Source of the DNA: Burkholderiales bacterium
Lineage (GTDB): Bacteria; Pseudomonadota; Gammaproteobacteria; Burkholderiales; Burkholderiaceae_C
Length of the DNA stretch: 64,000 nucleotides
Assembly: GCA_028868855.1 (NCBI GenBank)
Contig: JAGWTR010000002.1
Coordinates: 186,001-250,000, forward strand
Direction of reading: 5' to 3'
Of this stretch, positions 17,066-26,499 are shown piece by piece (position 1 is the first letter of the stretch; every line of letters starts with the position of its first letter). The notes beneath the pieces are model-generated. The model was not told the DNA's origin. It made no database searches and worked only from the letters and a program-made list of their open reading frames with translations. The position numbers were made by a program, and so were the translations under genes.

Positions 17066-18286
17066 ATGAATAGAGCAAAATTTCCTTGGCTGACGTCCAC
17101 CCGTGTGGTGCTGGTCATTGTGGTTCTGGGCGCAGCGGCGTGGGGTGTGAAGCGGGCCTATTTCACGGCGCCTGCGCTGCCGGCGGTCATCACGGCCCCG
17201 GTGGCGTTGGGTGACCTTGAAGACTCGGTGCTGGCCAGCGGCACCATCAATGCGGCCACGGATGTGAACGTGGGCGCACAAGCCTCGGGCCAGATCAAGC
17301 GGCTGCATGTGGCCTTGGGCGACACCGTCAAGCAAGGCCAGTTGATTGCCGAGATCGACTCGACCACCCAGCAAAACGCATTGCGCAATGCCGAGGCCCA
17401 GGTGGCCTTGTTGCAGGCGCAGTTGAACGCCAGGCAGGCCACTTTGCAGCAGGCCGAGTTGGCCTTCAAACGCAAAAGGGATTTGCTGGCGCAGGACGCA
17501 GGTTCGCGTGCCGACTACGAAGATGCTGAAGCTGCCCTGGCCACGGCGCGGGCCGAGATCGTGGTGCTGAACGCTCAGATCCAACAGGCCAAAACGTCGA
17601 TGGATACGGCCCGCATCAATCTGGGCTACACCCGCATTTCGGCGCCGATCGATGGTGTGGTCGTGGCTGTGCTGGTCGAAGAGGGCCGCACGGTGAATGC
17701 GGCCCAGTCGGCGCCCACCATCATCAAGCTGGCCAAACTGGACACCGTCCAGATCAAGGCGCAGATTTCTGAGGCCGATGTGGTGCGCGTCAAGCCCGGC
17801 TTGCCGGTGTACTTCACTATTCTGGGCGAACCCGGCAAGCGCTATGAGGCCAAGCTCAAATCGGTGGAGCCTGTGCCGGAGTCCGAACAGGTGGACACCA
17901 CCACCGCCAAAGTCAGCACCACCACCACGACCACGGCTGCGATCTATTACAACGGTTTGTTTGAAGTGCCCAATCCTGATGGCAAGTTGCGCGTGTCGAT
18001 GACGGCTCAGGTGTTCGTGGTGCTGGCCATGGCCAAGGATGCCCTGGTGATTCCCTCGACGGCTTTGGCTGAACGGGGACGCGACGGGCGGTACACGGTG
18101 CGGGTGCTCGAAGGCGCGGACGGGCAGCAACAGATCAAGCCGCGCAAAGTCCGCATTGGCTTGAACAACCGCGTGCAGGCCCAGGTGCTGGAAGGGCTCA
18201 AGGAGGGCGAAAAGGTGGTGGTGGGTGAGGCGGCGGCCGGAGGCAGCACCAGCGTTGGTGGGCGCCGTGGCCCCTCGATGTTTTGA
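17066..18286 (+). CDS. macA: MacA-type periplasmic adaptor of an ABC efflux pump
   Basis: 406 residues. One N-terminal membrane anchor (STRVVLVIVVLGAAAWGV, about 12-29) precedes the barrel-sandwich half (GQIKRLHVALGDTVKQGQLIAEID). A long alpha-helical hairpin (about 100-185) is followed by the second lipoyl half (YTRISAPIDGVVV), beta-barrel and membrane-proximal domains. The poly-Thr stretch near residue 280 is a variable linker. It bridges MacB to an outer-membrane channel. First gene of macA-macB-OMF-ecsC; macB starts 18 bp after it. Confidence 0.93.
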   Translation: MNRAKFPWLTSTRVVLVIVVLGAAAWGVKRAYFTAPALPAVITAPVALGDLEDSVLASGTINAATDVNVGAQASGQIKRLHVALGDTVKQGQLIAEIDSTTQQNALRNAEAQVALLQAQLNARQATLQQAELAFKRKRDLLAQDAGSRADYEDAEAALATARAEIVVLNAQIQQAKTSMDTARINLGYTRISAPIDGVVVAVLVEEGRTVNAAQSAPTIIKLAKLDTVQIKAQISEADVVRVKPGLPVYFTILGEPGKRYEAKLKSVEPVPESEQVDTTTAKVSTTTTTTAAIYYNGLFEVPNPDGKLRVSMTAQVFVVLAMAKDALVIPSTALAERGRDGRYTVRVLEGADGQQQIKPRKVRIGLNNRVQAQVLEGLKEGEKVVVGEAAAGGSTSVGGRRGPSMF

Positions 18287-18304
18287 TGCAGCAGGGGCAG
18301 TGAC

Positions 18305-20260
18305 ATGACACAAGCCCTGTTGGAGGTGAAGGACCTCTGGCGCGAATTCCCCGCAGGCGAAGGCACGGTGGCCGTGCTCAAGAACGTGACCTTGAGCATT
18401 CAGGCCGGTGAGATGGTCGCCATCATGGGCGCGTCGGGGTCGGGCAAGTCCACCCTGATGAACATCCTGGGCTGCCTGGACCGGCCTACGCGCGGCAGCT
18501 ATCGGGTGGCAGGCCAAGCCACCAGCGAGTTGGACCCGAACGAACTGGCACGACTGCGTCGCGAGCACTTTGGTTTCATCTTTCAGCGCTACCACCTGCT
18601 GGGAGATTTGTCGGCCGTGGGCAATGTGGAGATGCCCGCCATCTACGCCGGCCATGGCAGTGCCGAGCGCCACCAGCGCGCCCAAGCCTTGTTGGGCCGT
18701 TTGGGCATGAGCGATCGTGTCGGCCATCGGCCTGGCCAGTTGTCGGGTGGGCAGCAGCAGCGGGTCAGCATCGCGCGTGCGCTGATGAACGGCGGCGACG
18801 TCATCCTGGCGGATGAACCCACCGGTGCGCTGGACAGCGCCAGCGGTCATGAGGTGATGAACATCCTGCGCGAGTTGCACGCCGAAGGGCACACCGTCAT
18901 CATCGTCACCCACGATGCGAAAGTGGCCGACCATGCGCAGCGCATCATCGAGATTTCTGATGGCAAGATCATCTCCGATCAGCCCAAGGCTGGAGGTGAC
19001 CCCACGCCGGCACACATTTTGAAGGGCGAGCGCCCAGCCAAACCCCATCCCTGGCGGGCTCGATGGGACCGCTTCACCGAGGCCTTCACGATGGCCTTGC
19101 GGGCCATGGCCGGCCACCGCTTGCGCACCTTGCTGACCATGCTGGGCATCATCATCGGCATCGCGTCGGTGGTGTCCATGGTGGCGCTGGGTGAGGGCTC
19201 GCGCCAGCGCGTGCTGAAAGATATCAGCGCCATGGGCACCAACACCATCGACATCTTTCCTGGCAAGAACTTTGGTGACCGGCAGGCCGGACGCATTCAC
19301 ACCCTCGTGCCGACGGATGCCGATGCGCTGGCCAAGTTGTTCTATGTGGACAGTGTGACCCCCAGTGTCAACACCAGCGTGACCTTGCGGCGCGGCAATG
19401 TCGAGGCCACGGCCAACATCACCGGCGTGGGCGACCAGTTCTTCCGCGTCAAGGGTTACACAATGGGGCAGGGGCAGGCCTTTGATGCGGACAGCGTGCG
19501 CCGCCAGACTCAGGAAGCGGTGATCGATCCGAACGCCGCCAAAGCGCTGTTCACGGCCGGCGAAAATCCGGTGGGGCAGGTGATCTTTCTGGGCAGCGTG
19601 CCGGTGCGGGTGGTGGGCGTGACCAACCCACAGGAAAGCGCCTTCCTGGCCAGCGATAACCTGAACGTGTGGGTGCCCTACACCACGGTCATGCGGCGCC
19701 TGTTGGGTCAAAACCATGTGCGCAGCATCACTGTGCGCATCAGTGACACGGTGCCGTCGGCCGCCGCAGAGCAGGGCCTGATCAAGCTTGTTGCGCAGCG
19801 CCATGGGACGCAGGACTTCTTTGTGCGCAACAGCGACAGCATCCGCCAGACCATTGAAAGCACCACGCAGACTTTGACGCTGCTGATCTCATCCATTGCC
19901 GTGATCTCGCTGATCGTGGGGGGCATCGGGGTGATGAACATCATGCTGGTGTCAGTGACTGAGCGCACGCAGGAGATTGGTGTGCGCATGGCCGTGGGCG
20001 CGCGTCAGGGCGACATCTTGCGCCAGTTTCTGATTGAGGCCGTGCTGGTGTGCCTGCTGGGCGGGGTGTTGGGCATTGCCCTGGCCTTGGGCGTTGGCGC
20101 CATCTTTGACCTGATCGGCGGCACCTTCCGCATGGTGTACTCAGTGTCGAGCATCGTGCTGGCGTTTGGTGTGTCGTCGCTGATTGGCGTGCTGTTTGGC
20201 TACCTGCCAGCGCGCAACGCGGCGCGCCTGGATCCCGTCGATGCCCTGTCGCGCCAATGA
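18305..20260 (+). CDS. macB: MacB-type ABC transporter, fused ATPase and permease
   Basis: 651 residues. The ATPase domain (about 1-230) has Walker [10 protein letters not shown] (near 41-49), signature [15 protein letters not shown] (near 144) and Walker [14 protein letters not shown] (near 167). TM1 ([20 protein letters not shown]) follows, then the large periplasmic domain (about 300-525) and three C-terminal helices ending in the FtsX-like motif [15 protein letters not shown]. MacAB pumps export macrolides, peptides or siderophores with a TolC-like channel. Here that channel is encoded next door. Confidence 0.95.
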   Translation: MTQALLEVKDLWREFPAGEGTVAVLKNVTLSIQAGEMVAIMGASGSGKSTLMNILGCLDRPTRGSYRVAGQATSELDPNELARLRREHFGFIFQRYHLLGDLSAVGNVEMPAIYAGHGSAERHQRAQALLGRLGMSDRVGHRPGQLSGGQQQRVSIARALMNGGDVILADEPTGALDSASGHEVMNILRELHAEGHTVIIVTHDAKVADHAQRIIEISDGKIISDQPKAGGDPTPAHILKGERPAKPHPWRARWDRFTEAFTMALRAMAGHRLRTLLTMLGIIIGIASVVSMVALGEGSRQRVLKDISAMGTNTIDIFPGKNFGDRQAGRIHTLVPTDADALAKLFYVDSVTPSVNTSVTLRRGNVEATANITGVGDQFFRVKGYTMGQGQAFDADSVRRQTQEAVIDPNAAKALFTAGENPVGQVIFLGSVPVRVVGVTNPQESAFLASDNLNVWVPYTTVMRRLLGQNHVRSITVRISDTVPSAAAEQGLIKLVAQRHGTQDFFVRNSDSIRQTIESTTQTLTLLISSIAVISLIVGGIGVMNIMLVSVTERTQEIGVRMAVGARQGDILRQFLIEAVLVCLLGGVLGIALALGVGAIFDLIGGTFRMVYSVSSIVLAFGVSSLIGVLFGYLPARNAARLDPVDALSRQ

Positions 20261-20278
20261 CGACCATGGAGTTTTTGC

Positions 20279-21664
20279 ATGAATGACCGTCAACCCGCCG
20301 TGCTGTACCGGCGCGCCTTGATGTTGGCTGTGGCCACGCTGTTGGCCGCCTGTGCCACGAGCACGGCCTACCGCACGCCCGATGTGGCCGTGCCCAGTCA
20401 ATGGCAGCAGGACTCGCATGACGGTGCCAACGCCGAGGGGCTGACTGCTGACCGTTGGTGGGAGCTTTTTGGCGACCCCACGCTCAACCAATTGGTGAGT
20501 GATGCTCTGCGGCGCAACAACAATCTGGCGGTGGCTGCGGTGAAGGTGCGACGCGCCCAGTTGCAAGCCGGCCTGGCCGCCAGCGCGCAACTGCCATCGG
20601 TGAATGCGGGGGGCAGTGCCTTGGCCAGCCGGGCGTTGAACGGCGGCCCGACGGATCGCCGCCAGAGTGTGTCGGCCGGAGTGAGTTGGGAGCTGGACTT
20701 GTGGGGCCGCCTGGCCGCGCAGCGCAGCGTGGCCGAGTGGGAGGCCCAGGCCACCGAAGAAGACCGCCAGGCCGCTGCTTTGTCGCTGGTGGGGACGACG
20801 GCCACGCTGTACTGGCAGGTGGCCTTTTTGAACCAGCGCATCCAGGCCAGCCAGCAAAGCATTGACTACGCCCAAAAAACGCTGGACTTGGTCAAGGCAC
20901 AACATCGCGCAGGCAGCGTCACCGGCCTGGATGAGGCGCAAGCTGAGCAGACCTTGGCCACGCAACAAGCCAGCCACACGCAATTGATTCAGCAACGGGT
21001 CGAAGCGCGCAACGCCTTGTCTGTGCTGTTTGACGGCCCGCCGGGCCTTGCCTTGAACGAATCTCAGCGTTTGCCTGATGGCGTCTTGCCCACCGTGGCC
21101 GCTGGCTTGCCGGCCTCACTGCTCAGGCGCCGTCCCGATCTGCGTGCAGCCGAGTGGCGACTGCGTAAAACCATGGCCACGGTGGATGCCACCCGCGCCA
21201 GTTACTACCCCACCTTGACCCTGACAGGCAGTCTTGGCGGCAGCAGCACCGTGTTGTCCGAGGTGCTGAGCAACCCCGTGGCCACTCTCGGTGCGGGTCT
21301 GGTGCTGCCCTTTGTTCAGGGGCGCGACATGCAGCGCAATGTGTCGGTGTCGCAAGCCGATCAGGAAGCCGCCGTGTTGAACTTCAGGCAGACGTGGTAT
21401 CAGGCCTTGGCCGACACTGAAAACGCCTTGTCGGCGCGCACACAGTACGACGTTCAAGGGCAGCAATTGCAAACCGCCTTGACCATGGCGCAAAGGGCCG
21501 AGCACCTCAGTGAAGTGCGCTACCGGGCAGGGGCGGTGCCCCTCAAAACCTGGCTGGACGCCCAGGAAACACGCCGAAACGCCGAGAACAACCTGGCCCA
21601 GAATCGCTTGAATCGTCTGAGCAATCTGGTGGTGCTGTTTCAATCACTGGGTGGGGCGGTGTAG
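20279..21664 (+). CDS. NodT/OprM-family outer-membrane efflux lipoprotein
   Basis: 461 residues. A signal peptide with lipobox (ATLLAACAT; Cys near residue 25) predicts an outer-membrane lipoprotein. Two outer-membrane-efflux repeats follow: the first around DRWWELFGDPTLNQLV to about 245, the second after GLPASLLRRRPDLRAAEWRLR, the hallmark of the CusC/OprM/NodT family. It forms the outer-membrane duct for the preceding MacAB pair. The translated C-terminus is complete and the ecsC-like gene starts 3 bp later. Confidence 0.93.
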   Translation: MNDRQPAVLYRRALMLAVATLLAACATSTAYRTPDVAVPSQWQQDSHDGANAEGLTADRWWELFGDPTLNQLVSDALRRNNNLAVAAVKVRRAQLQAGLAASAQLPSVNAGGSALASRALNGGPTDRRQSVSAGVSWELDLWGRLAAQRSVAEWEAQATEEDRQAAALSLVGTTATLYWQVAFLNQRIQASQQSIDYAQKTLDLVKAQHRAGSVTGLDEAQAEQTLATQQASHTQLIQQRVEARNALSVLFDGPPGLALNESQRLPDGVLPTVAAGLPASLLRRRPDLRAAEWRLRKTMATVDATRASYYPTLTLTGSLGGSSTVLSEVLSNPVATLGAGLVLPFVQGRDMQRNVSVSQADQEAAVLNFRQTWYQALADTENALSARTQYDVQGQQLQTALTMAQRAEHLSEVRYRAGAVPLKTWLDAQETRRNAENNLAQNRLNRLSNLVVLFQSLGGAV

Positions 21665-21667
21665 CGC

Positions 21668-22450
21668 ATGAGTTTGTCCACCACGCAGATTGCCGAGTTG
21701 AGAGCGGCCAAGACCCTGCTTGAAAACCCGGGCTTGGCCGCCAGGATCACCAATGCGGTCGGCTCGCCCATTGAGCGTGGGTTCGCGCTCCTGCCAAAAA
21801 AGTGGGCGACAGTGGTGGGCGATGCCACGCGCAAGTCCATTGAAACGGCGCTGGACGTGGCGCTGTGGAGCATGGATCAAACCGGTGCGCCGCATCCGCC
21901 CTCGAATTGGTGGCACAAGCTCGCTGTGGGAGCCTCGGGGGCGGCGGGTGGGGCCTTTGGCCTGGCGGCCCTGGCCATCGAGTTGCCGGTGTCCACCACC
22001 ATCATTTTGCGGTCCATCGCTGACATTGCGCGCAGTGAGGGCGAAGACCTGACGAGCCCGCAAGGCAAGCTCCAGTGTGTGCAGGTGCTCGCCCTGGGCG
22101 GCGCGTCAAAAAATGACGATGCGGCTGAGACTGGCTACTTCGCCGCCCGGGCGGCGATGGCGCAAGCAGTCGCTGCAGCCAGCGCCCACCTTGCTCACAA
22201 GGGCCTGTCAAAGGGCGGGGCGCCAGCGCTGGCGCGGGTCATCGCCGAGGTCGCCACACGCTTTTCCATCAACGTGTCAGAAAAGGCCGCTGCACAGGCC
22301 ATCCCGGTGGTGGGCGCCTTGGGCGGAGCCATGATCAACACGCTGTTCATCGATCACTTTCAGGCCATGGGCCGAGGCCACTTCGTGGTGCGGCGCTTGG
22401 AACGCCTGCATGGCGTCGATGAAATCCGAAAAATTTACGACGCCTTGTAA
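21668..22450 (+). CDS. EcsC-family protein
   Basis: 260 residues. The N-terminal helical part is followed by the membrane-like segment VGASGAAGGAFGLAALAIELPVSTT (about 92-116) and the block ILRSIADIARSEGEDL, which are typical of EcsC domains. A Gly-rich second hydrophobic patch (AIPVVGALGGAMINTLF) lies near the C-terminus. In Bacillus EcsC accompanies an ABC transporter; the biochemical role is unknown. It is tightly coupled (3 bp) to the efflux operon, so a link to the pump or envelope is plausible. Confidence 0.88.
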   Translation: MSLSTTQIAELRAAKTLLENPGLAARITNAVGSPIERGFALLPKKWATVVGDATRKSIETALDVALWSMDQTGAPHPPSNWWHKLAVGASGAAGGAFGLAALAIELPVSTTIILRSIADIARSEGEDLTSPQGKLQCVQVLALGGASKNDDAAETGYFAARAAMAQAVAAASAHLAHKGLSKGGAPALARVIAEVATRFSINVSEKAAAQAIPVVGALGGAMINTLFIDHFQAMGRGHFVVRRLERLHGVDEIRKIYDAL

Positions 22451-22776
22451 AGACACCCTGATCACCCGTCATCACCGATGGCGACCAGACCATCGCCGAG
22501 TCAGGTGCACGGTGATCTGGCCGGTCTGCAGCCCCTGGGTAAGAGCATCTGGCGTGCCGACTTGAAGAGCTTGCCTCCAAAGACATGCCCGGATGGGCTC
22601 ATGCAGCGTGCCTGCGTTCTCATCGGGGTGGGTTGAGAATTCTCAAGGCACCGGGCCGAAAGGCTGCTTATCGTTCAAGAGACGGTTGCTCTGGGAGCTT
22701 GCTGCGGCAAGGCATCGAAGGACGATTCGCTCACGAGCACCAACCCGTGTGAGTTGTTGGAATTGAGGCACCCCTG
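22451..22776. other. Intergenic region, 326 bp, no gene seen
   Basis: No reading frame here has a convincing start, codon pattern or familiar protein. The only structure I see is the 14-bp palindrome at 22633-22646. The right part presumably holds the promoter of the exported protein gene that starts at 22777. Confidence 0.6.
22633..22646. promoter_or_regulatory. 14-bp perfect palindrome, candidate operator
   Basis: TTGAGAATTCTCAA is perfectly self-complementary and lies 130 bp upstream of the ATG at 22777, in otherwise featureless intergenic DNA. It could be the operator of a dimeric regulator. No regulator is encoded next to it. Confidence 0.4.
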
Positions 22777-23541
22777 ATGGCTAACACCCGAATCCAAAAA
22801 CGGCAGGGAGGACACAAGTTGCGCTATGTGCTGATAGCGTGCGCAATTTTGCTATGGTCGACCCTCTCCGCAAAGGCGCAAGTCAGCGTGGGCATCGGGA
22901 TCGGATGGCCCGGTGTCAACATCGGCATCAACCTGCCGGCGTACCCCCAATTGGTGCCGGTGCCAGGCTACCCCGTCTACTACGCCCCTGGAGTGAACTC
23001 CAACTACTTCTTTTACGACGGCTTGTATTGGGTGTTCGTCGATGACAACTGGTATGCGAGCAGTTGGTACAACGGGCCGTGGCAGATGATGGGGCCTGAG
23101 GATGTGCCGGTGTTTGTGCTGCGTGTTCCAGTGCGCTACTACCGCCGGCCACCGGTGTATTTCCATGGTTGGCGTGCTGATGCTCCGCCCCGCTGGGGTG
23201 AGCATTGGGGCCGCGACTGGGAGGCAGGTCATGGCGATTGGAGCCGGTGGGATCGCCGTGCTGCCCCACGTCCTGCTCCCTTGCCGATTTACCAGCAGCA
23301 CTACAGCGGGGAGCGCTATCCACGCGAACCCCAAAACCAGCAATCGATTCGATCGCAGCACTACCACTACCAGCCGCATGAGGCGGTCATACAGCAGCAT
23401 TTCCAACAGCAGCAAAGCAGCCCAGGCGGCTCCCGCGCTGAGTCACATCGGCACGACGACGAGGGAGCGAAGAGAAAGGGTGAGCGAGGGGGGAATGATC
23501 GGGGGGGTCGCGGTGAAGAGCGCCGCCCGGATCGACAGTAA
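22777..23541 (+). CDS. Exported Tyr/Trp/Pro-rich protein with Gln- and Arg-rich tail
   Basis: 254 residues. A signal peptide (LRYVLIACAILLWSTLSAKA, about 15-34) is followed by a Gly/Pro/Tyr region (VGIGIGWPGVNIGINLPAYP) and aromatic repeats (FFYDGLYWVFVDDNWYASSWYNGPW). Then come HGWRADAPPRWGEHWGRDWE and a low-complexity Gln/His stretch (190-215), with a charged Gly/Arg tail. Similar proteins are widespread in Betaproteobacteria as hypothetical exported proteins; no function is known to me. The aromatic WY repeats suggest a surface or periplasmic binding or structural role. The tail contains a G7 run (plus strand near 23500). Confidence 0.78.
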   Translation: MANTRIQKRQGGHKLRYVLIACAILLWSTLSAKAQVSVGIGIGWPGVNIGINLPAYPQLVPVPGYPVYYAPGVNSNYFFYDGLYWVFVDDNWYASSWYNGPWQMMGPEDVPVFVLRVPVRYYRRPPVYFHGWRADAPPRWGEHWGRDWEAGHGDWSRWDRRAAPRPAPLPIYQQHYSGERYPREPQNQQSIRSQHYHYQPHEAVIQQHFQQQQSSPGGSRAESHRHDDEGAKRKGERGGNDRGGRGEERRPDRQ

Positions 23542-23580
23542 GCGAACGACATTTGGGCCTTGTGCAGATCGAGGCCCGGC

Positions 23581-24141
23581 ATGAGTCTGTTCAATTTGGA
23601 GAACAGCAAGTCGGGGTACCGTGTCGACTTCGTCTTGTATGGCGCTGCATCGGTGCTAATGGCGGTCGTCTTGATCATCGCGGGTCCGCGTGACCGAGGC
23701 TGGGAAATCGTCACTTTGGTGCTGACCGGCTTAGTCGCGTGGACCTTCCTCGAATATGCCTTGCACCGTTTCGTGCTGCACGGTTTGAAGCCTTTCCGCA
23801 CCTGGCATGTGGAGCACCATCGGCACCCAGCGGCGCTGATCTGCACGCCAACGATCCTGATTGGTGCGTTGATCGCGGCGCTGGTCCTGCTTCCGGCACT
23901 GGTCCTGGCTGACCTATGGCGCGCCTATGCCTTGAGCTTTGGCTTGTTGGCGGGTTGCCTGGTCTATGCGATCACCCACCACGCTCTGCACCATTGGAAC
24001 ATGCACGGCGCCTGGTTCATGAGGCGCAAGCGCTGGCATGCGCTGCACCACGATTCACGCAACAGCCCATTGGGTCGGCCTGGTTACTATGGTGTGACCA
24101 GCTCGTTCTGGGACCATGTGCTCGGCAGTCACGATCAGTAG
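23581..24141 (+). CDS. Fatty acid hydroxylase / sterol desaturase family membrane protein
   Basis: 186 residues from the ATG at 23581. Four membrane helices carry the His clusters of the di-iron family: HRFVLH (about 63-68), HVEHHRHP (about 76-83), HHALHH (about 134-139) and HALHH (about 155-159). The short length fits carotenoid hydroxylase-like or fatty acid 2-hydroxylase-like members acting on membrane lipids; the exact substrate is not evident. It follows the exported Tyr-rich protein by 39 bp on the same strand, and slyX converges on it with a 7-bp overlap. Confidence 0.85.
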   Translation: MSLFNLENSKSGYRVDFVLYGAASVLMAVVLIIAGPRDRGWEIVTLVLTGLVAWTFLEYALHRFVLHGLKPFRTWHVEHHRHPAALICTPTILIGALIAALVLLPALVLADLWRAYALSFGLLAGCLVYAITHHALHHWNMHGAWFMRRKRWHALHHDSRNSPLGRPGYYGVTSSFWDHVLGSHDQ

Positions 24142-24353
24142 TGAGGCGGCAGTTCGTCGCGAAGGTTGCGGGCCATGCCAATGCCGTCTTGCGGAACCTG
24201 CTGGCGTAACTGGCCAACTTCACGCATCAGGTGGTCGACCTGTTGCTGCTGGCGGATGATGATCTGGTTCAGGCTGTCCACCAAGTCTTCGGTGAAGCTG
24301 GCCTTGATTTCCAAGTCGGTGAGGCGTTGTTCGATGCGGCTTTGTGCGTCCAT
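24135..24353 (-). CDS. slyX: SlyX family protein
   Basis: 72 residues from the ATG at 24353. It is a heptad-patterned coiled coil (RIEQRLTDLEIKASFTEDLV, then DSLNQIIIRQQQQVDHL) ending in DELPPHY, the family signature. The function of SlyX is unknown. It lies 19 bp after the miaA stop on the same strand and is probably the last gene of the mutL-miaA transcription unit. Confidence 0.92.
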   Translation of the reverse strand: MDAQSRIEQRLTDLEIKASFTEDLVDSLNQIIIRQQQQVDHLMREVGQLRQQVPQDGIGMARNLRDELPPHY

Positions 24354-24372
24354 GGGCCTATTGGACACGAAG

Positions 24373-25350
24373 TCAAGCCTGCAGGTGCGGCAACAACAGC
24401 GCATGAGCTTGTGCCATGGCATCAGTCGCATCGCACGCCACCACGCTGCGCCAGGGCATGCTGCGCAGCCAGGTCAACTGGCGCTTGGCCAATTGCCGGG
24501 TGGCGGCGATGCCTTGCTCGGTCAGGGCGGCCAGTTGGCGTGGCTGGTTCAGGTCCAGGCCTTCGTCCAGGGCTTCCCAGACCTGTCGGTAACCCACGCA
24601 GCGCATGGAGGGTAGGTCCGGATGTAGGTCGCCACGCTGGCGAAGCGCGCGCACTTCGTCGATGAGTCCGGCTTGCATCATCTGCTCAAAGCGCAGGGCG
24701 ATGCGGCGGTGCAGCCAGGTGCGCTCGGTGGGCTCCAGCGAAACCAGCACGGCATCCAGCGGGGGGTGGTCACGGTTGCTGGCGGCTCGTTGGTGAAAGC
24801 TCGACAGCGGTCGACCGGTGCTGTGCCAGACCTCCAGTGCACGCTGGATGCGCTGGGTGTCGCCGGGGGGCAGGCGGGTGGCGGTCACCGGGTCGACCTG
24901 TGCTAACTCGGCGTGCAGGACGGCCCAGCCCTGTTCCTTAGCCTGGGCATCCAGGCGGGCGCGCACGGCGGGGTCGGCCGGTGGCATGTCATCCAACCCT
25001 TCCAGCAGGGACTTGATGTAGAGCATGGTGCCGCCCACCAGTACGGGGTGGTGGCCACGCGCGCGGATCTCGGCCATCAGGCGCCGGGTGTCCTGCACAA
25101 AGCGCGCGGCACTGTAGCTCTCCGACGGATCGATGAGGTCGATGAGGTGGTGCGGCACGGCGGCCAGCTCCAAGGGGCTGGGCTTGGCTGTGCCGATGTC
25201 CATGCCCTTGTAAACCAGGGCAGAGTCCACGCTGATGATCTCAATGGGCGCATGCCGCGCCAGGCTCAGGGCGATGGCGGTTTTGCCGCTGGCCGTGGGC
25301 CCGGCCAGGATCAGGGTAGGGGGCAAACCGAGCCTCTCAGAAACGTTCAT
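24373..25350 (-). CDS. miaA: tRNA dimethylallyltransferase
   Basis: 325 residues. The P-loop [15 protein letters not shown] (about 18-32) is followed by [20 protein letters not shown], the DMA-pyrophosphate/tRNA site typical of MiaA, then [20 protein letters not shown] and [15 protein letters not shown]. It transfers the dimethylallyl group to A37 of tRNAs reading UNN codons. It overlaps the upstream pseudouridine synthase gene by 14 bp, a sign of translational coupling. Confidence 0.97.
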   Translation of the reverse strand: MNVSERLGLPPTLILAGPTASGKTAIALSLARHAPIEIISVDSALVYKGMDIGTAKPSPLELAAVPHHLIDLIDPSESYSAARFVQDTRRLMAEIRARGHHPVLVGGTMLYIKSLLEGLDDMPPADPAVRARLDAQAKEQGWAVLHAELAQVDPVTATRLPPGDTQRIQRALEVWHSTGRPLSSFHQRAASNRDHPPLDAVLVSLEPTERTWLHRRIALRFEQMMQAGLIDEVRALRQRGDLHPDLPSMRCVGYRQVWEALDEGLDLNQPRQLAALTEQGIAATRQLAKRQLTWLRSMPWRSVVACDATDAMAQAHALLLPHLQA

Positions 25351-26479
25351 CGGGGTGCAGGAAGCGCCATTGCCCCAATGGCAGGTTGCCCAGCACGATG
25401 CGCCCGATGCGCACGCGCTTGAGGCCCACCACCTTCAGTCCGACCTGTTCGCACATGCGCCGGATCTGGCGCTTGCGGCCTTCGCGCAGCACAAAGCGCA
25501 GTTGCTGTTCGTTCTGCCACGACACCTTGGCGTGCTTGAGTTCGATCCCATCAAGCTTCAGGCCATGGCGCAGTCGCTCGATCAGTTCACTGGGGAACAC
25601 GCCAGAGATGTTCTTCTCCTGCGGGTTGTCGGGCAACTCCACACGCACCAGGTATTCCTTTTCGATGTTGGAGTCTTCGCCGATCAGCTCGCGAGCAATG
25701 CGGCCGTCTTGCGTCAGAACCAGCAGGCCGGTGGAGTCGATGTCGAGCCGGCCGGACGGCGCCAGGTGTTTGAGGTGGCCCCGGGTGAGCTGGATTTTGC
25801 TGCGGTCGCCTTCGGTCCAATGGTTTTCGGGGCGGACCAGCACCACGGCGGGTTCATAGCCATCTTCGGCCTGGCCGCTGACGTAACCGATGGGTTTGTT
25901 GATCAGGATGGTGACGCGCTGGGCTTGCTGAGTCCTGGCCGCTTGGTCAATGGTGATGACTTGATGCGGGTAGACGCGCGAGCCCAGTTCGCTGACCACC
26001 TCGCCGTCGACCAGGACCCAACCGTGTTCAATCCATTCGTCTGCTTCACGGCGCGAGGACAGCCCGCGTTCACTCATGAGTTTGGACAGGCGGATGCGGC
26101 CATCGTGCTCGAGACTGGCTGGCGAAGGCTGGGGCGCCGGGGTGGGGCGGGGGCCCTGAGCCCGACGGCCATCGCGGCGTGGGCCCGGGCGACTGTGCTG
26201 CCCTGGGGGTGCGCGTTCATCCGTGCGTTGCGGTGCGTGGCTGCGCGGGCGTTCGTCGCGTCGTGGGCGCTCTGCGGCGGGTGGGCGCGTTGCCGGCGGT
26301 TGGGCGGCGGCTTCGGCACGGGCTTTGGCGGCTTGCTCGGCCTCGGCGGCGGTCATGCGCTTGCGTGGCGCGGTGCCAGCGCCGCGCACCGGCGGGCGGC
26401 GCGGGGCGAACGCATCGGCCTCGGCTTGGGCTTCGGCGGTGGCTGGCTTGGCCAGGATGATTTTTTTGCGGTCAGTCAT
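25337..26479 (-). CDS. RluB/RluF-type rRNA pseudouridine synthase with long disordered N-terminus
   Basis: 380 residues. Residues 1-125 are a Pro/Ala/Arg-rich low-complexity extension. An S4 RNA-binding domain (about 128-178) is followed by the catalytic domain with Asp246 in [11 protein letters not shown], then EKEYLV and [14 protein letters not shown]. The C-terminal [18 protein letters not shown] resembles RluF (23S U2604) more than RluB, but the assignment within the RsuA group is tentative. It sits between mutL (20 bp gap) and miaA (overlap) in one transcription unit. The extension could bind RNA non-specifically. Confidence 0.9.
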   Translation of the reverse strand: MTDRKKIILAKPATAEAQAEADAFAPRRPPVRGAGTAPRKRMTAAEAEQAAKARAEAAAQPPATRPPAAERPRRDERPRSHAPQRTDERAPPGQHSRPGPRRDGRRAQGPRPTPAPQPSPASLEHDGRIRLSKLMSERGLSSRREADEWIEHGWVLVDGEVVSELGSRVYPHQVITIDQAARTQQAQRVTILINKPIGYVSGQAEDGYEPAVVLVRPENHWTEGDRSKIQLTRGHLKHLAPSGRLDIDSTGLLVLTQDGRIARELIGEDSNIEKEYLVRVELPDNPQEKNISGVFPSELIERLRHGLKLDGIELKHAKVSWQNEQQLRFVLREGRKRQIRRMCEQVGLKVVGLKRVRIGRIVLGNLPLGQWRFLHPDERF

Positions 26480-26499
26480 GGTCGGGCCTCGGTGGGCAT

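Noticed and set aside
17006-19804. A 932-codon open frame on the minus strand opposite macA and macB
   Set aside because: It is antisense to two clearly identified genes, is rich in His/Gln/Arg as expected from reverse reading of GC-rich codons, and shows no domain.
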